Shown here piece after piece: positions 14,916 through 23,085 of a stretch of DNA of 46,520 nt. Below the pieces are notes generated by a model. The model had not been told where the DNA came from. It made no database searches and worked only from the letters and a program-made list of their open reading frames with translations. The first letter of the stretch is position 1. Each line of letters begins with the position of its first letter. Both the position numbers and the translations under genes were made by a program. The DNA comes from an uncultured Eubacteriales bacterium (GTDB lineage Bacteria > Bacillota > Clostridia > Christensenellales > CAG-1252). Location: positions 1-46,520 of the forward strand of contig CADBTQ010000051.1 of assembly GCA_902797685.1 (NCBI GenBank). Direction: 5' to 3'.

Positions 14916-15506
14916 CTACCTTGGCAAAACTTCCTCTCGCCATTCTATCTCAAACGGCGCGCCCTCTTGGGAAAGGGAGAGGACGAGGTCGCAGATCTTG
15001 TGGCTTTGCCGCCAAAACGGGCGGTCGCGGTAGACGATCTTGCCCGTCAAGGGGAGAGCGGGGATATGGCGAGGCTGACGATCCACACCCCAACCGCCCG
15101 CTTTGACGAGGCTTTCTTTGCTCGTCCAAATGCGGTAAAAATCCTCGTCCGAACGGATAGAGGCGTACTCCTCGTCGGTGGAGATATACCGTTTGAGATC
15201 GTCGGGGACGGGTCTGATCCTCTCGATATCCACCCCTATGGGGTGGGAAGACAGCGCCAACGCCACCGCGCCCTCGGTATGGGACACGTTGAAATGGATA
15301 CGAGCGGATTGCGGTTTTCCCCCCTCGTCCACCCACCACTCGCCCACGTAGCGGCGTTTGAGATAGGCGGAAAGGAGGTGGATGGCTTTGTCCTCGTCCT
15401 TGACGTAGCGCAAAGCCGCCTCTCTGTCTTGGGCAGCGACGGGTAGGGGAAGAGAAAGGACGGACGCGTCCACGTCTTTACACAAGATCACGGTGATTTT
15501 GTCCAT
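14916..15506 (-). CDS. 4'-phosphopantetheinyl transferase, Sfp type
   Basis: A 196-residue Sfp-family enzyme (usual size 200-240), which transfers the phosphopantetheine arm of CoA to a serine of carrier proteins. The three family signatures are present: FNVSHTEG (72-79), GVDIERI (91-97; D93 and E95 bind Mg) and WTSKESLVKAGG (127-138; E131 and K135). Sfp-type enzymes usually serve secondary or dedicated carrier proteins rather than only the primary ACP. The only carrier protein in the window is the ACP at 5501-5752, about 9 kb away at the other edge of the flavoenzyme block, so that is its likely client (inference). It has its own promoter and a GAGGAGGG ribosome site, and is divergent from the DUF362 gene. 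Confidence 0.92.
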   Translation of the reverse strand: MDKITVILCKDVDASVLSLPLPVAAQDREAALRYVKDEDKAIHLLSAYLKRRYVGEWWVDEGGKPQSARIHFNVSHTEGAVALALSSHPIGVDIERIRPVPDDLKRYISTDEEYASIRSDEDFYRIWTSKESLVKAGGWGVDRQPRHIPALPLTGKIVYRDRPFWRQSHKICDLVLSLSQEGAPFEIEWREEVLPR

Positions 15507-15532
15507 AACTCCCTCCTCGTCGGTTTGGTACT

Positions 15533-15561
15533 ATTGTACCACCTATTACTCGTCTTTTCAA
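15533..15561 (-). promoter_or_regulatory. Promoter of the PPTase gene
   Basis: On the minus strand TTGAAA (15561-15556) and TACAAT (15538-15533) are separated by 17 bp, about 27 bp upstream of the start codon. Confidence 0.8.
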
Positions 15562-15611
15562 CGGGTTTTGCTCTTTGATAGGGCAAAGGCGGGGGACGGA
15601 ATGTTTTTTTG

Positions 15612-15640
15612 TTGCGACGTAAGGCAAAATATGGTATGAT
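15612..15640 (+). promoter_or_regulatory. Promoter of the DUF362 gene
   Basis: TTGCGA (15612-15617) and TATGAT (15635-15640) with a 17-bp spacer; the leader carries ATAGGAGG before the ATG at 15669. Confidence 0.8.
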
Positions 15641-15668
15641 GATATCACAAAAAAGATAGGAGGACGTT

Positions 15669-16673
15669 ATGAGCATCGTCAAAAAATTATCCGGACGGGA
15701 CGGTCAGATCTACGTGCCGTTTGAAGAACGCACGGGCGACAAATCGGTCGTTTATTTTACCCGCGACCTCTCTCCCGAGGGGCTCAAAAAGATCTACGAA
15801 AAAGTCAACGGCAACCTGACCGGCAGGATCGCCGTCAAGTTGCACACCGGGGAAAAGAACGGTCCCAACATCATCCCTGCCGCGTGGGTCAAGGAACTGT
15901 TGTCGAGCGAGCCCACCCTCAAAGACGCGACCATCGTGGAGACCAATACCTACTACGAGGGGGATCGTTACACCACCGAGCAACACCGCGAGACCCTCAA
16001 AGTCAACGGCTGGACCTTCTGTCCCGTGGATATCATGGACGAAGAGGGTACCGTGCTACTGCCCATCGAGGGCGGCAAGTGGATGAAAGAGATGTCCCAC
16101 GGCTCGCACATGCTCAACTACGACTCGATGTTGGTGCTGACCCATTTTAAGGGACACACCATGGGCGGTTTTGGCGGCAGCAACAAAAATATCGGTATCG
16201 GTTGCGCCGATGGTCGTCTCGGCAAAAAATGGATCCACACCCACGAGGGTAAGGGGATGTGGTCGATCGCCGAAGAGGAGTTGATGGAGCGCATCAGCGA
16301 GTCCACCAAAGCCACCGTCGATCATTTCGCCCCCCATATCACCTTTATCAACGTCATGCGCAATATGTCGGTGTCCTGCGATTGCGAAGGCACCGCCGCC
16401 CAGCCCGTCGTGACCCCCAACGTGGGCATTTTGGCGTCTAACGATATTTTGGCGGTCGATCAAGCCTGCGTGGATCTGATCTACGCGATGGAGCCCAACG
16501 ATCGCAAAGCCATGGTCAAGCGCATCGAGTCCCGCCACGGTCTGCGCCAGTTGTCCTACATGAAAGAGTTGGGCATGGGCAACGACCGCTACACCCTCGT
16601 TGATCTGGATAACGGGGAAGTGGAGATCTCGTCGCACGAGGCGGTCAAGGACGTCAAACCCTTCCGCCGATAA
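15669..16673 (+). CDS. DUF362 family protein
   Basis: A 334-residue soluble protein that I recognise as DUF362-like from its layout: a start with repeated references to ligand-like loops (VKLHTGEKNGPN, about 56-67), a central HFKGHTMGGFGGSNKNIGIG segment (about 159-178) and a late DQACVDLIYAMEP block (about 267-279). Many DUF362 proteins carry ferredoxin-type cysteine motifs; here only a CDC pair (about 237-239) and isolated cysteines are seen, so a 4Fe-4S cluster is not evident. Biochemical function is not established for the family as far as I know. It stands alone with its own promoter, ATAGGAGG ribosome site and terminator, and may or may not belong to the neighbouring redox cluster. Confidence 0.75.
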   Translation: MSIVKKLSGRDGQIYVPFEERTGDKSVVYFTRDLSPEGLKKIYEKVNGNLTGRIAVKLHTGEKNGPNIIPAAWVKELLSSEPTLKDATIVETNTYYEGDRYTTEQHRETLKVNGWTFCPVDIMDEEGTVLLPIEGGKWMKEMSHGSHMLNYDSMLVLTHFKGHTMGGFGGSNKNIGIGCADGRLGKKWIHTHEGKGMWSIAEEELMERISESTKATVDHFAPHITFINVMRNMSVSCDCEGTAAQPVVTPNVGILASNDILAVDQACVDLIYAMEPNDRKAMVKRIESRHGLRQLSYMKELGMGNDRYTLVDLDNGEVEISSHEAVKDVKPFRR

Positions 16674-16734
16674 TTCACCTGCCGCTATGCGCCCAAGTGC
16701 CGAAAGGCACGACGCGCCTAATGGCAACGCGATC

Positions 16735-16763
16735 ATCCCGCCTTGGTCAAAGGCGGGATTTTT
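16735..16763 (+). terminator. Rho-independent terminator of the DUF362 gene
   Basis: A 10-bp stem (ATCCCGCCTT with AAGGCGGGAT) is followed by a T tract. Confidence 0.9.
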
Positions 16764-16834
16764 CGTATCGGCTCTCGGTCGACAAGGCGATAGGCGTTAA
16801 AAATATCTTTCTTAACGGCACCATATTTTGCCTG

Positions 16835-16864
16835 TTGCAAACGCTTGATGGCTTGTGGTATGAT
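16835..16864 (+). promoter_or_regulatory. Promoter of the surface-protein operon, probably giving a leaderless mRNA
   Basis: TTGCAA (16835-16840) and TATGAT (16859-16864) are separated by 18 bp. Only six bases lie between the -10 box and the ATG at 16871, so transcription should begin at the start codon and there is no room for a ribosome binding site. Confidence 0.65.
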
Positions 16865-16870
16865 AGTAGT

Positions 16871-19800
16871 ATGAAAAAGTATGTCCTTTGCCTTTCAATC
16901 GTGTGTTTGGTGCTCGCGTTTGCCCTATCGCTTGCGGGCTGTAAACCCAAGACGATCGCCACCCCCGCCGATTTGGAATACGACGGGGCGCTCTTGTTTT
17001 GGGCGCCCGTCGAGGGGGCGGAGGGCTATCAAGTGCAACTCAACGGGGAGATCTGCGCAGACGTCAAGCAAGCGCATTACGCCGTGTCGGTGCAACAGGG
17101 CACTTTTGCGGTGCGCGCTACGAACAGCAAAGGGCTAACGTCCGAGTGGAGCGCACCCTTGACCTATTCGGGCAAAAGCGACCGTCCCCAAGCCTTGACC
17201 ACCCCCACCGTGTTGGAAGTGGACGGGGAAGGGCTTTTGCGTTGGACGCCCGTGGTGGGCGCCGTCTCTTATCGCGTGTGGGTCAACGCCGACCTCTATA
17301 CCACAGTGGAGACCCCTTATTGTACTCTCGTATTATCCGGCTCGGGCTATCGCACCGTGCAAGTGTCCGCCGTGGCGGGCGAGGGGCGCGGCGACAGCGC
17401 CCGTTCGGCAAGCTACCGTATCGAATTGGCGGACGGCAGAGTGGTCGCCCCCAAGTTGACTTCGCCGTCGGTGAGTTTCGAGCCGTCTACCCGCTGTCTC
17501 GGTTGGAGCGCGGTGCGCAACGCCACGGGGTACGCCGTGTACGCCACCTCTCCCTCGTGGGGGGACAACAGGCGTTTGATGGCGACTCTCGACGCGGACA
17601 GTGCCAAAGCGAGTTATCGCTACACCGTCAATCCCCAAGAAGGGGGCGCCACCTATCGCGTGGTCGCGTTGGGTGACGGGATCAAATACGCCAATTCGGC
17701 GGACAGCAACGCGCTGTCCTTCCCGCTTGCCGCCGCTTCCGCTCCTCGCCACTTGCATTTGGCGGTCATCGACGGGGTGGTGCAACTGTGTTGGGACGCC
17801 ATCGCCAACGTCAACGGGTACGAACTCCGCTTAGAGCGAGAGGGAGAGAGCCGTTTGATCGGCAGCGATACGCCCAACGTCCGCTTGCGTGCGGACGGCA
17901 CTTGGTCGGTGTGCGTGCGCGGCTTGGGAGACGACAAGATCTATCGTTCCACCGTCTATTCCGAGCAGATCGTCGTGACGGTCGAGGGCGGGGATATCGC
18001 CCCTCTCCCGTTGGACTCGCCCAAGGGACTGTACGTCAAAGACAACGTGATCTATTGGGACGCGGTGCCTTACGCTTCGGGCTATCAGATCACCATCGAC
18101 ACGCCCGCGGACGATCAAGTGGGGACGTACAACCTGTCCTCCAACGTCAACCGTCTCGATTTGGACAGTCACTTGTGGGATAGCGTGTTGGAGATCTACG
18201 TGCGCGCGCTTCCCACCGCGGGTTATGCCGCTTCTTCGTGGGGCGAGGGGTATATCCAAGTGCCTCAAGAGGAAGACGAGGAGGGGAGACCCCTTCCGCC
18301 CGCCTACACCTATTTGGCGCCGCCCTCTCCTCTCGTCTACGACGGGGAGCGATTCGCCTGGAGCGAGGTGAGCGGCGCGTCGGGCTATCTGTTGATCGTC
18401 AACGATCACCCCTACGAGGTGGAAGGTACCCGCCTCGACTTGGCGGTAATCGGCGCCGTCACCGCCAAGGTGCGGGCGCTGTCCGCCGAAGAAGGGGTGT
18501 TGTCCTCGGCTTGGAGTGCCGAATACACTTTCGTTTATCCCCTTAGTCTGTCCGCCCCCACGGGGCTTAGTTCCAAAGGGGAGATCCTGAGTTGGAACGT
18601 GGTGGACGGGGCGACGGGCTACGTCGTGAGGGTAGGCTCTTTGCGTATCGACACCCCCGCCAATACCCTCAATTTGTTTACCTACCTGCCTTACGACGGC
18701 AACTACGACTTGGCGGTCAAGGCGGTGGGGGACGGCTACGCCGATTCGCCTTACAGCGAGTGGTACGTCTTCGTCGCCGACTACGAGGAAGAGGGCACCG
18801 AGCACAAGCCCTACGCCATCCCCTCGGCGGACGACCTGCCATTACTTGCCCACTATCCGGGCGCATACTTTGCGTTGACCGACGATCTCGAGTTGGACGA
18901 AGCGGAGAGTTTGTTTGACTACAACGTCCCCTTTGCGGGCTCGATCGACGGGAGAGGGCACGTGATCACCGTGCATACGGTCAAAGGTACCGCCACCTCG
19001 AGCGGCTTGTTCGGCTACTTGTCGGGGGCGACTTTGACCGACGTCGATTTCGTATTTGACCAAGTGGTGGCGGGCGGCTACCGCGTGGGCGGTATTTTGG
19101 CGGCTTACGCCACCGATTGCACCTTGGCCGGTGTATCGATCGCCGTCAGCGCTCAAACGTCCCATGGCGTGGTGGGTATCGCCACCGGCTCCGTCTTCCG
19201 TGACGTGACGGCAGACCTTCGTCTTACCGGCACGGGCGCGTATTTGGGCTTAGTAGGACAAGCCACCTCTTGCCGCTTTGAGGGGATCAAGGTCAAAGGC
19301 TCCCTCGCGGGCGGCTCGTACACCTTGGTCGGCGGCGTGGCGGCAATGGCGGTCGATTGCGACTTCGAGAGGGTGACGATAGGCTCCGAGGACGAGCCCT
19401 TCGTCCTTAGCGGCAACGTCAACACGGGCGCGATCGTGGGCTCGGGCGACGGCTCCATTAAGCAAGCCGTGGTATGGGCTACTCTTACCGGCAGGGGCAA
19501 TCTCGGATCTTCGGGCACCTTTACGGGCGATTTCGACGGGCAAGTCCAACTGTCCGTGGCCCTTACGGACGACGGCTCGGTCGGCGGTGTGGCGGGCCAC
19601 GGCGGCGGCAAAGCGAGCGGCGATTTTTCGCTCACCGTCGAGGGAGAGGCTTCCAACGCCTATATCGGCACCGCTTGGGGGGTAAGCGACAACGCCATAG
19701 TGGAAGGCACGCCCGCTTTTGACCTTACCGTCGACGCCCGTTTGACTTCGGGTTACGTGGGCGGGGTGGTCGGCTTGGGACAATGCGCCTACTCGGGCGT

Positions 19801-19909
19801 AACGCATGGTTTGATCACCGTGGCAAACGGTGTGCGTATCGGCAAAATCAGCGGTTTGGTCGAGGAGACCGACCAATATTGGCAAATCAACGAAGAGGTA
19901 TCACGATGA
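16871..19909 (+). CDS. Surface lipoprotein with FN3-like repeats and a GLUG-like C-terminal region
   Basis: A 1012-residue protein with a lipoprotein signal peptide ending LSLAGC; Cys24 would be lipidated. Seven repeats of roughly 75-105 residues follow, each with a W-x-x-V-x-G-A-x-G-Y-x-V/L core (for example FWAPVEGAEGYQVQLNG, LSWNVVDGATGYVVRVG), which is the fibronectin-type-III-like pattern. From about residue 640 the sequence changes to Gly-rich repeats with GLFGYLSG, VGGILAAY and LVGGVAAM segments, resembling GLUG/beta-helix repeats. Such proteins usually bind polysaccharide or other surface ligands; no enzyme motif was seen. The ATG at 16871 was chosen over upstream in-frame starts because it begins the signal peptide just after the promoter. 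The stop codon overlaps the next start (ATGA). Confidence 0.85.
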   Translation: MKKYVLCLSIVCLVLAFALSLAGCKPKTIATPADLEYDGALLFWAPVEGAEGYQVQLNGEICADVKQAHYAVSVQQGTFAVRATNSKGLTSEWSAPLTYSGKSDRPQALTTPTVLEVDGEGLLRWTPVVGAVSYRVWVNADLYTTVETPYCTLVLSGSGYRTVQVSAVAGEGRGDSARSASYRIELADGRVVAPKLTSPSVSFEPSTRCLGWSAVRNATGYAVYATSPSWGDNRRLMATLDADSAKASYRYTVNPQEGGATYRVVALGDGIKYANSADSNALSFPLAAASAPRHLHLAVIDGVVQLCWDAIANVNGYELRLEREGESRLIGSDTPNVRLRADGTWSVCVRGLGDDKIYRSTVYSEQIVVTVEGGDIAPLPLDSPKGLYVKDNVIYWDAVPYASGYQITIDTPADDQVGTYNLSSNVNRLDLDSHLWDSVLEIYVRALPTAGYAASSWGEGYIQVPQEEDEEGRPLPPAYTYLAPPSPLVYDGERFAWSEVSGASGYLLIVNDHPYEVEGTRLDLAVIGAVTAKVRALSAEEGVLSSAWSAEYTFVYPLSLSAPTGLSSKGEILSWNVVDGATGYVVRVGSLRIDTPANTLNLFTYLPYDGNYDLAVKAVGDGYADSPYSEWYVFVADYEEEGTEHKPYAIPSADDLPLLAHYPGAYFALTDDLELDEAESLFDYNVPFAGSIDGRGHVITVHTVKGTATSSGLFGYLSGATLTDVDFVFDQVVAGGYRVGGILAAYATDCTLAGVSIAVSAQTSHGVVGIATGSVFRDVTADLRLTGTGAYLGLVGQATSCRFEGIKVKGSLAGGSYTLVGGVAAMAVDCDFERVTIGSEDEPFVLSGNVNTGAIVGSGDGSIKQAVVWATLTGRGNLGSSGTFTGDFDGQVQLSVALTDDGSVGGVAGHGGGKASGDFSLTVEGEASNAYIGTAWGVSDNAIVEGTPAFDLTVDARLTSGYVGGVVGLGQCAYSGVTHGLITVANGVRIGKISGLVEETDQYWQINEEVSR

Positions 19910-22900
19910 AAAAAGCACTTTGGGGACTGGGCGTTTTGTTGACGATCTTGCTCCTCTGCTCGCTGCCTATGGGGGTGGCGTTGGCGGACGAGAGCAAGGA
20001 GTTGGTGCTACTGGACAACGGGGTGGAGATGACCGAAGTCACCGTGAAAGAGGAGACGGTATCGGGTCAAAAATACACCGTCTATCAAGTCACCTATCAC
20101 GAGGGACTGTTTTTGACGATCGACCCCACCACCAAAGGGGGCGAAAGCATTACGGACGGCGACCCCCAATCGGTGCGTATCACGGGGGTGGGGGATTACG
20201 CCTATACCTTCGTCATCGCCAATTCGCTCGAGCGGGTGTTGATCCGAGTCAGTCCCATTCCCGTGACGCTTGCGTGGGTAGAGGACAGTTTGACTTGCGA
20301 ATACGGACAGACCCCCCGTCCTCAAGCGGTGGTGACCTCGGGGCAACAAGACGTCCCCGTCACCTATCACAACCTCAATTCGGACGATGACTTCGCCGTG
20401 TCGGGCGTGGGCAACTATACCGTGATCGCTCAAGCGAGCGGCAACTACGCGGGTAGCCTTACGGGCACGTTCGTCGTAAACAAGTGCAACGCCTCTATCG
20501 TGGTCTCCAACCCGCCCACCGAGGGGGTGGTGTGGGACGGACCCTATCAAGTCCTTTCCCGCATGGGCGTGACCGTGCAAGAGGGGTACGACCTATTGCA
20601 AGGCAAGATCAAAGTGTTGTCTAACGGCAGCGCCGTCAACTCGGGCACGTTGGGCTCAGTGGGCAGCTACCAGATCTCTTTTTGCTTTGACGACAACAAC
20701 AGCAACAATTTTGCCCGCTCTAACTACAATTTGACAGAGACCTATTCGCTCACCCTGTTGCGCGCGCCCCTGTCGATCACTTGGGAAGCGGGCGGTATTT
20801 CGGTGCCGTATCGACCCGACCCTTCCTATCCCCAACTGATTTACGACTCGTTTGCCAACGATACCGTGCGCCTTGTCAGTGCGGGCGCTAAGGCGGAAGG
20901 CTTGGATCTGTCCTTGCTGTCTATCGCCTATCTCGATCAAGACAAAACCGTGTTGTCCCAAGGGCCTATCGACGTGGGATCGTATTGGGTCCGGTTGAGT
21001 TATCCCGCCACCGCGACCTACGACGCGGCGGGGGAAGTGGACGTCCCCTTGACCATCGTCAAAGCGGATATCTCCTCTCAGATCGTCGTGTATCTCAACG
21101 GCATGGCGGTAAGCCCCAAAGTGACTAGCGAATTCAACTACGGCGACTCGTTCGCCTATGCTCATTCCCTTCCTTCGGTGTACGCGGAGTTGGAGCCAAA
21201 CGCCGTCGGCAATTATCAACGGAAAGCGGGGGAGAACTGGGATACCTTGGACGAAGCGCCAACCTCTCCCGGCACTTATCGCTACACGGTGGTGCTGACC
21301 GATAGCAACGTGACCGCCACAACCTCTCGCTCGTTCGTCATCGCGCGCGCAAGTTTGACGGTGGAGTCGCTCGACGAGCTGTTGACCGTCCCCGTTTTGA
21401 CCTACGGGGACGAGATCGATTTGCGTCCCGACGTGCCCGACTATCAAGAGGACGGGAAGTGGATCGTGATGTACGAAGGGGAGGGCTATCCCCGCTCGGT
21501 CACGCCGCCCGTTGCGGCGGGGACGTATAGTTTGGCGCTTACCTTGGACGGGGACTCCTTCTACGTCTTTTCGCAAGTGTACCCCGACTGCTTAACGATC
21601 GCGCCCAAACCTCTCGCCGTTACGGTGGAAGACAAGACGGTCGCCTATGGCAACGTTTGGGCGGGCAACACCTTGCGGCAGGGTATCGACGTCAGCTTTG
21701 ACAGTGGCGCTATGGTCAAGGGGTCGGACGAAGCCGAACTCCTGTCCGCTCTTTCCTTGGTGGCTATGGATGGGGAGACCCGCTACGCCTCGCCCGATCG
21801 GGTGATGGTCGTGGGCAACCGCTACGATTTGGTGCTTGAGGGCAGCCACCCCAACTACTCGATCACGGCGCAAAACGGCCATTTGTACGTCAGTCGCCGC
21901 ACCCTTACCGTGACCGCGTCGAGCGCGACCGTGTACAAAGGCGCTTCCGAGCGGGATTTGGGGGTGGAACTTGCCAACGTGTGTCCGTGGGACGACGAAG
22001 AGGCGTTGATCGCCCTGTTCGGCGTGCGCCTCAAAGACGACTTGGAGTGGGAAGCGGCGGTCTCGTCGGTCACGACCCGTGCGTTAAGCTACGAGTTGGA
22101 GCCGTACAAAAAGGCGGACAGCCCCTTGCTCGACAATTACAATCCCACCTATCGCACGGGCAAACTGACCGTGCGGTCGACCACTTTGGTGACTTCCGAC
22201 CCCGACAACTTTGGGGTGGAAGGGCAGTTTTCGCAAGAGGACAGCCTGACCTTGGTCAAAGGGAGCCCGTCGCAGTATCAGGGCGCGGTGTCGTCCGTAC
22301 TCAAAGGGTACGTCGCCAAGACGGTGTACGAGATCAACAAGACGGTGTCTACCGAACGCAATACGGGCATCGTGGTGTCGATCACCGCTCCCCAAGACGC
22401 CAAGATCTTGGTGAGTTACGACGGAGTCAACTACGACGAAGTGGACTTTAGCTACGTAGGCGGCAAAGCCGTGTTTAGCCAAACGGTCATGGCGACCCGC
22501 TACGTGGTGTGCGTCAAGCGGGATATTCCTTGGACGTTGATCGGCGCGATAGGCGGCGGGGTGGTAGGCGTACTCGTCATCGTGATCGTGGCGGTCGTGG
22601 CGACCAAAAAGAAAAAGCGAAAGAAACAACAAGAGGAGTTGCAAGCGGTGACGACCGCTCCCACCAAGGGGTTGCAACACAAGAGCGAGGAAGAGGAATT
22701 GGACGAATTGATCCAAAACTTCGACGAAAGCACGGTAAGACGGGAACTGACTCCCGCCGAGCGGATCGCTCTTAGGGAAAAAGAGGAAAAATACAATCAA
22801 TATCGCTTGCGCTTGCAGCGTATGCGCGGCTCGGGCGACAAGTCCATGCAGGACAAATTGGCGGGATTGCAGTTGGGCGCGGCGGACGACGACGCCATCA

Positions 22901-23085
22901 TCGCGCGCATGATCGCCGAGGACGAAGCGCGCGCTAAGGAGTTGGAGGAGGAATTGCTCAAAGAACAAGAGGAAGAGGAGCAATCCAAACCCGCCGCCGT
23001 GATCTTGGAGCGCAAGGAAGGGGAACTCAAACAGCGTTCGTTTGCCCCCACGGTCAAAGACGATGACGACGACGTCGACATTTAA
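19906..23085 (+). CDS. Membrane-anchored MBG-repeat surface protein with a long cytosolic tail
   Basis: A 1059-residue protein with a cleavable signal peptide (likely cut after GVALA, about residue 27). The extracellular part holds several beta-sandwich repeats of the MBG (YGD-type) family, for example LTCEYGQTPRPQAVV, VLTYGDEIDLRPDVP and KTVAYGNVWAGNTL. One transmembrane helix lies at about 876-902, followed by a KKKKRKK stop-transfer cluster. About 155 cytosolic residues follow, highly charged and probably coiled-coil, ending in a poly-Asp stretch. A tail this long suggests a link to cytoplasmic partners, not just anchoring. The start overlaps the lipoprotein stop (ATGA) and the 3' end overlaps the AMP-ligase start by 23 nt, so the three genes form one operon. 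Confidence 0.85.
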   Translation: MKKALWGLGVLLTILLLCSLPMGVALADESKELVLLDNGVEMTEVTVKEETVSGQKYTVYQVTYHEGLFLTIDPTTKGGESITDGDPQSVRITGVGDYAYTFVIANSLERVLIRVSPIPVTLAWVEDSLTCEYGQTPRPQAVVTSGQQDVPVTYHNLNSDDDFAVSGVGNYTVIAQASGNYAGSLTGTFVVNKCNASIVVSNPPTEGVVWDGPYQVLSRMGVTVQEGYDLLQGKIKVLSNGSAVNSGTLGSVGSYQISFCFDDNNSNNFARSNYNLTETYSLTLLRAPLSITWEAGGISVPYRPDPSYPQLIYDSFANDTVRLVSAGAKAEGLDLSLLSIAYLDQDKTVLSQGPIDVGSYWVRLSYPATATYDAAGEVDVPLTIVKADISSQIVVYLNGMAVSPKVTSEFNYGDSFAYAHSLPSVYAELEPNAVGNYQRKAGENWDTLDEAPTSPGTYRYTVVLTDSNVTATTSRSFVIARASLTVESLDELLTVPVLTYGDEIDLRPDVPDYQEDGKWIVMYEGEGYPRSVTPPVAAGTYSLALTLDGDSFYVFSQVYPDCLTIAPKPLAVTVEDKTVAYGNVWAGNTLRQGIDVSFDSGAMVKGSDEAELLSALSLVAMDGETRYASPDRVMVVGNRYDLVLEGSHPNYSITAQNGHLYVSRRTLTVTASSATVYKGASERDLGVELANVCPWDDEEALIALFGVRLKDDLEWEAAVSSVTTRALSYELEPYKKADSPLLDNYNPTYRTGKLTVRSTTLVTSDPDNFGVEGQFSQEDSLTLVKGSPSQYQGAVSSVLKGYVAKTVYEINKTVSTERNTGIVVSITAPQDAKILVSYDGVNYDEVDFSYVGGKAVFSQTVMATRYVVCVKRDIPWTLIGAIGGGVVGVLVIVIVAVVATKKKKRKKQQEELQAVTTAPTKGLQHKSEEEELDELIQNFDESTVRRELTPAERIALREKEEKYNQYRLRLQRMRGSGDKSMQDKLAGLQLGAADDDAIIARMIAEDEARAKELEEELLKEQEEEEQSKPAAVILERKEGELKQRSFAPTVKDDDDDVDI

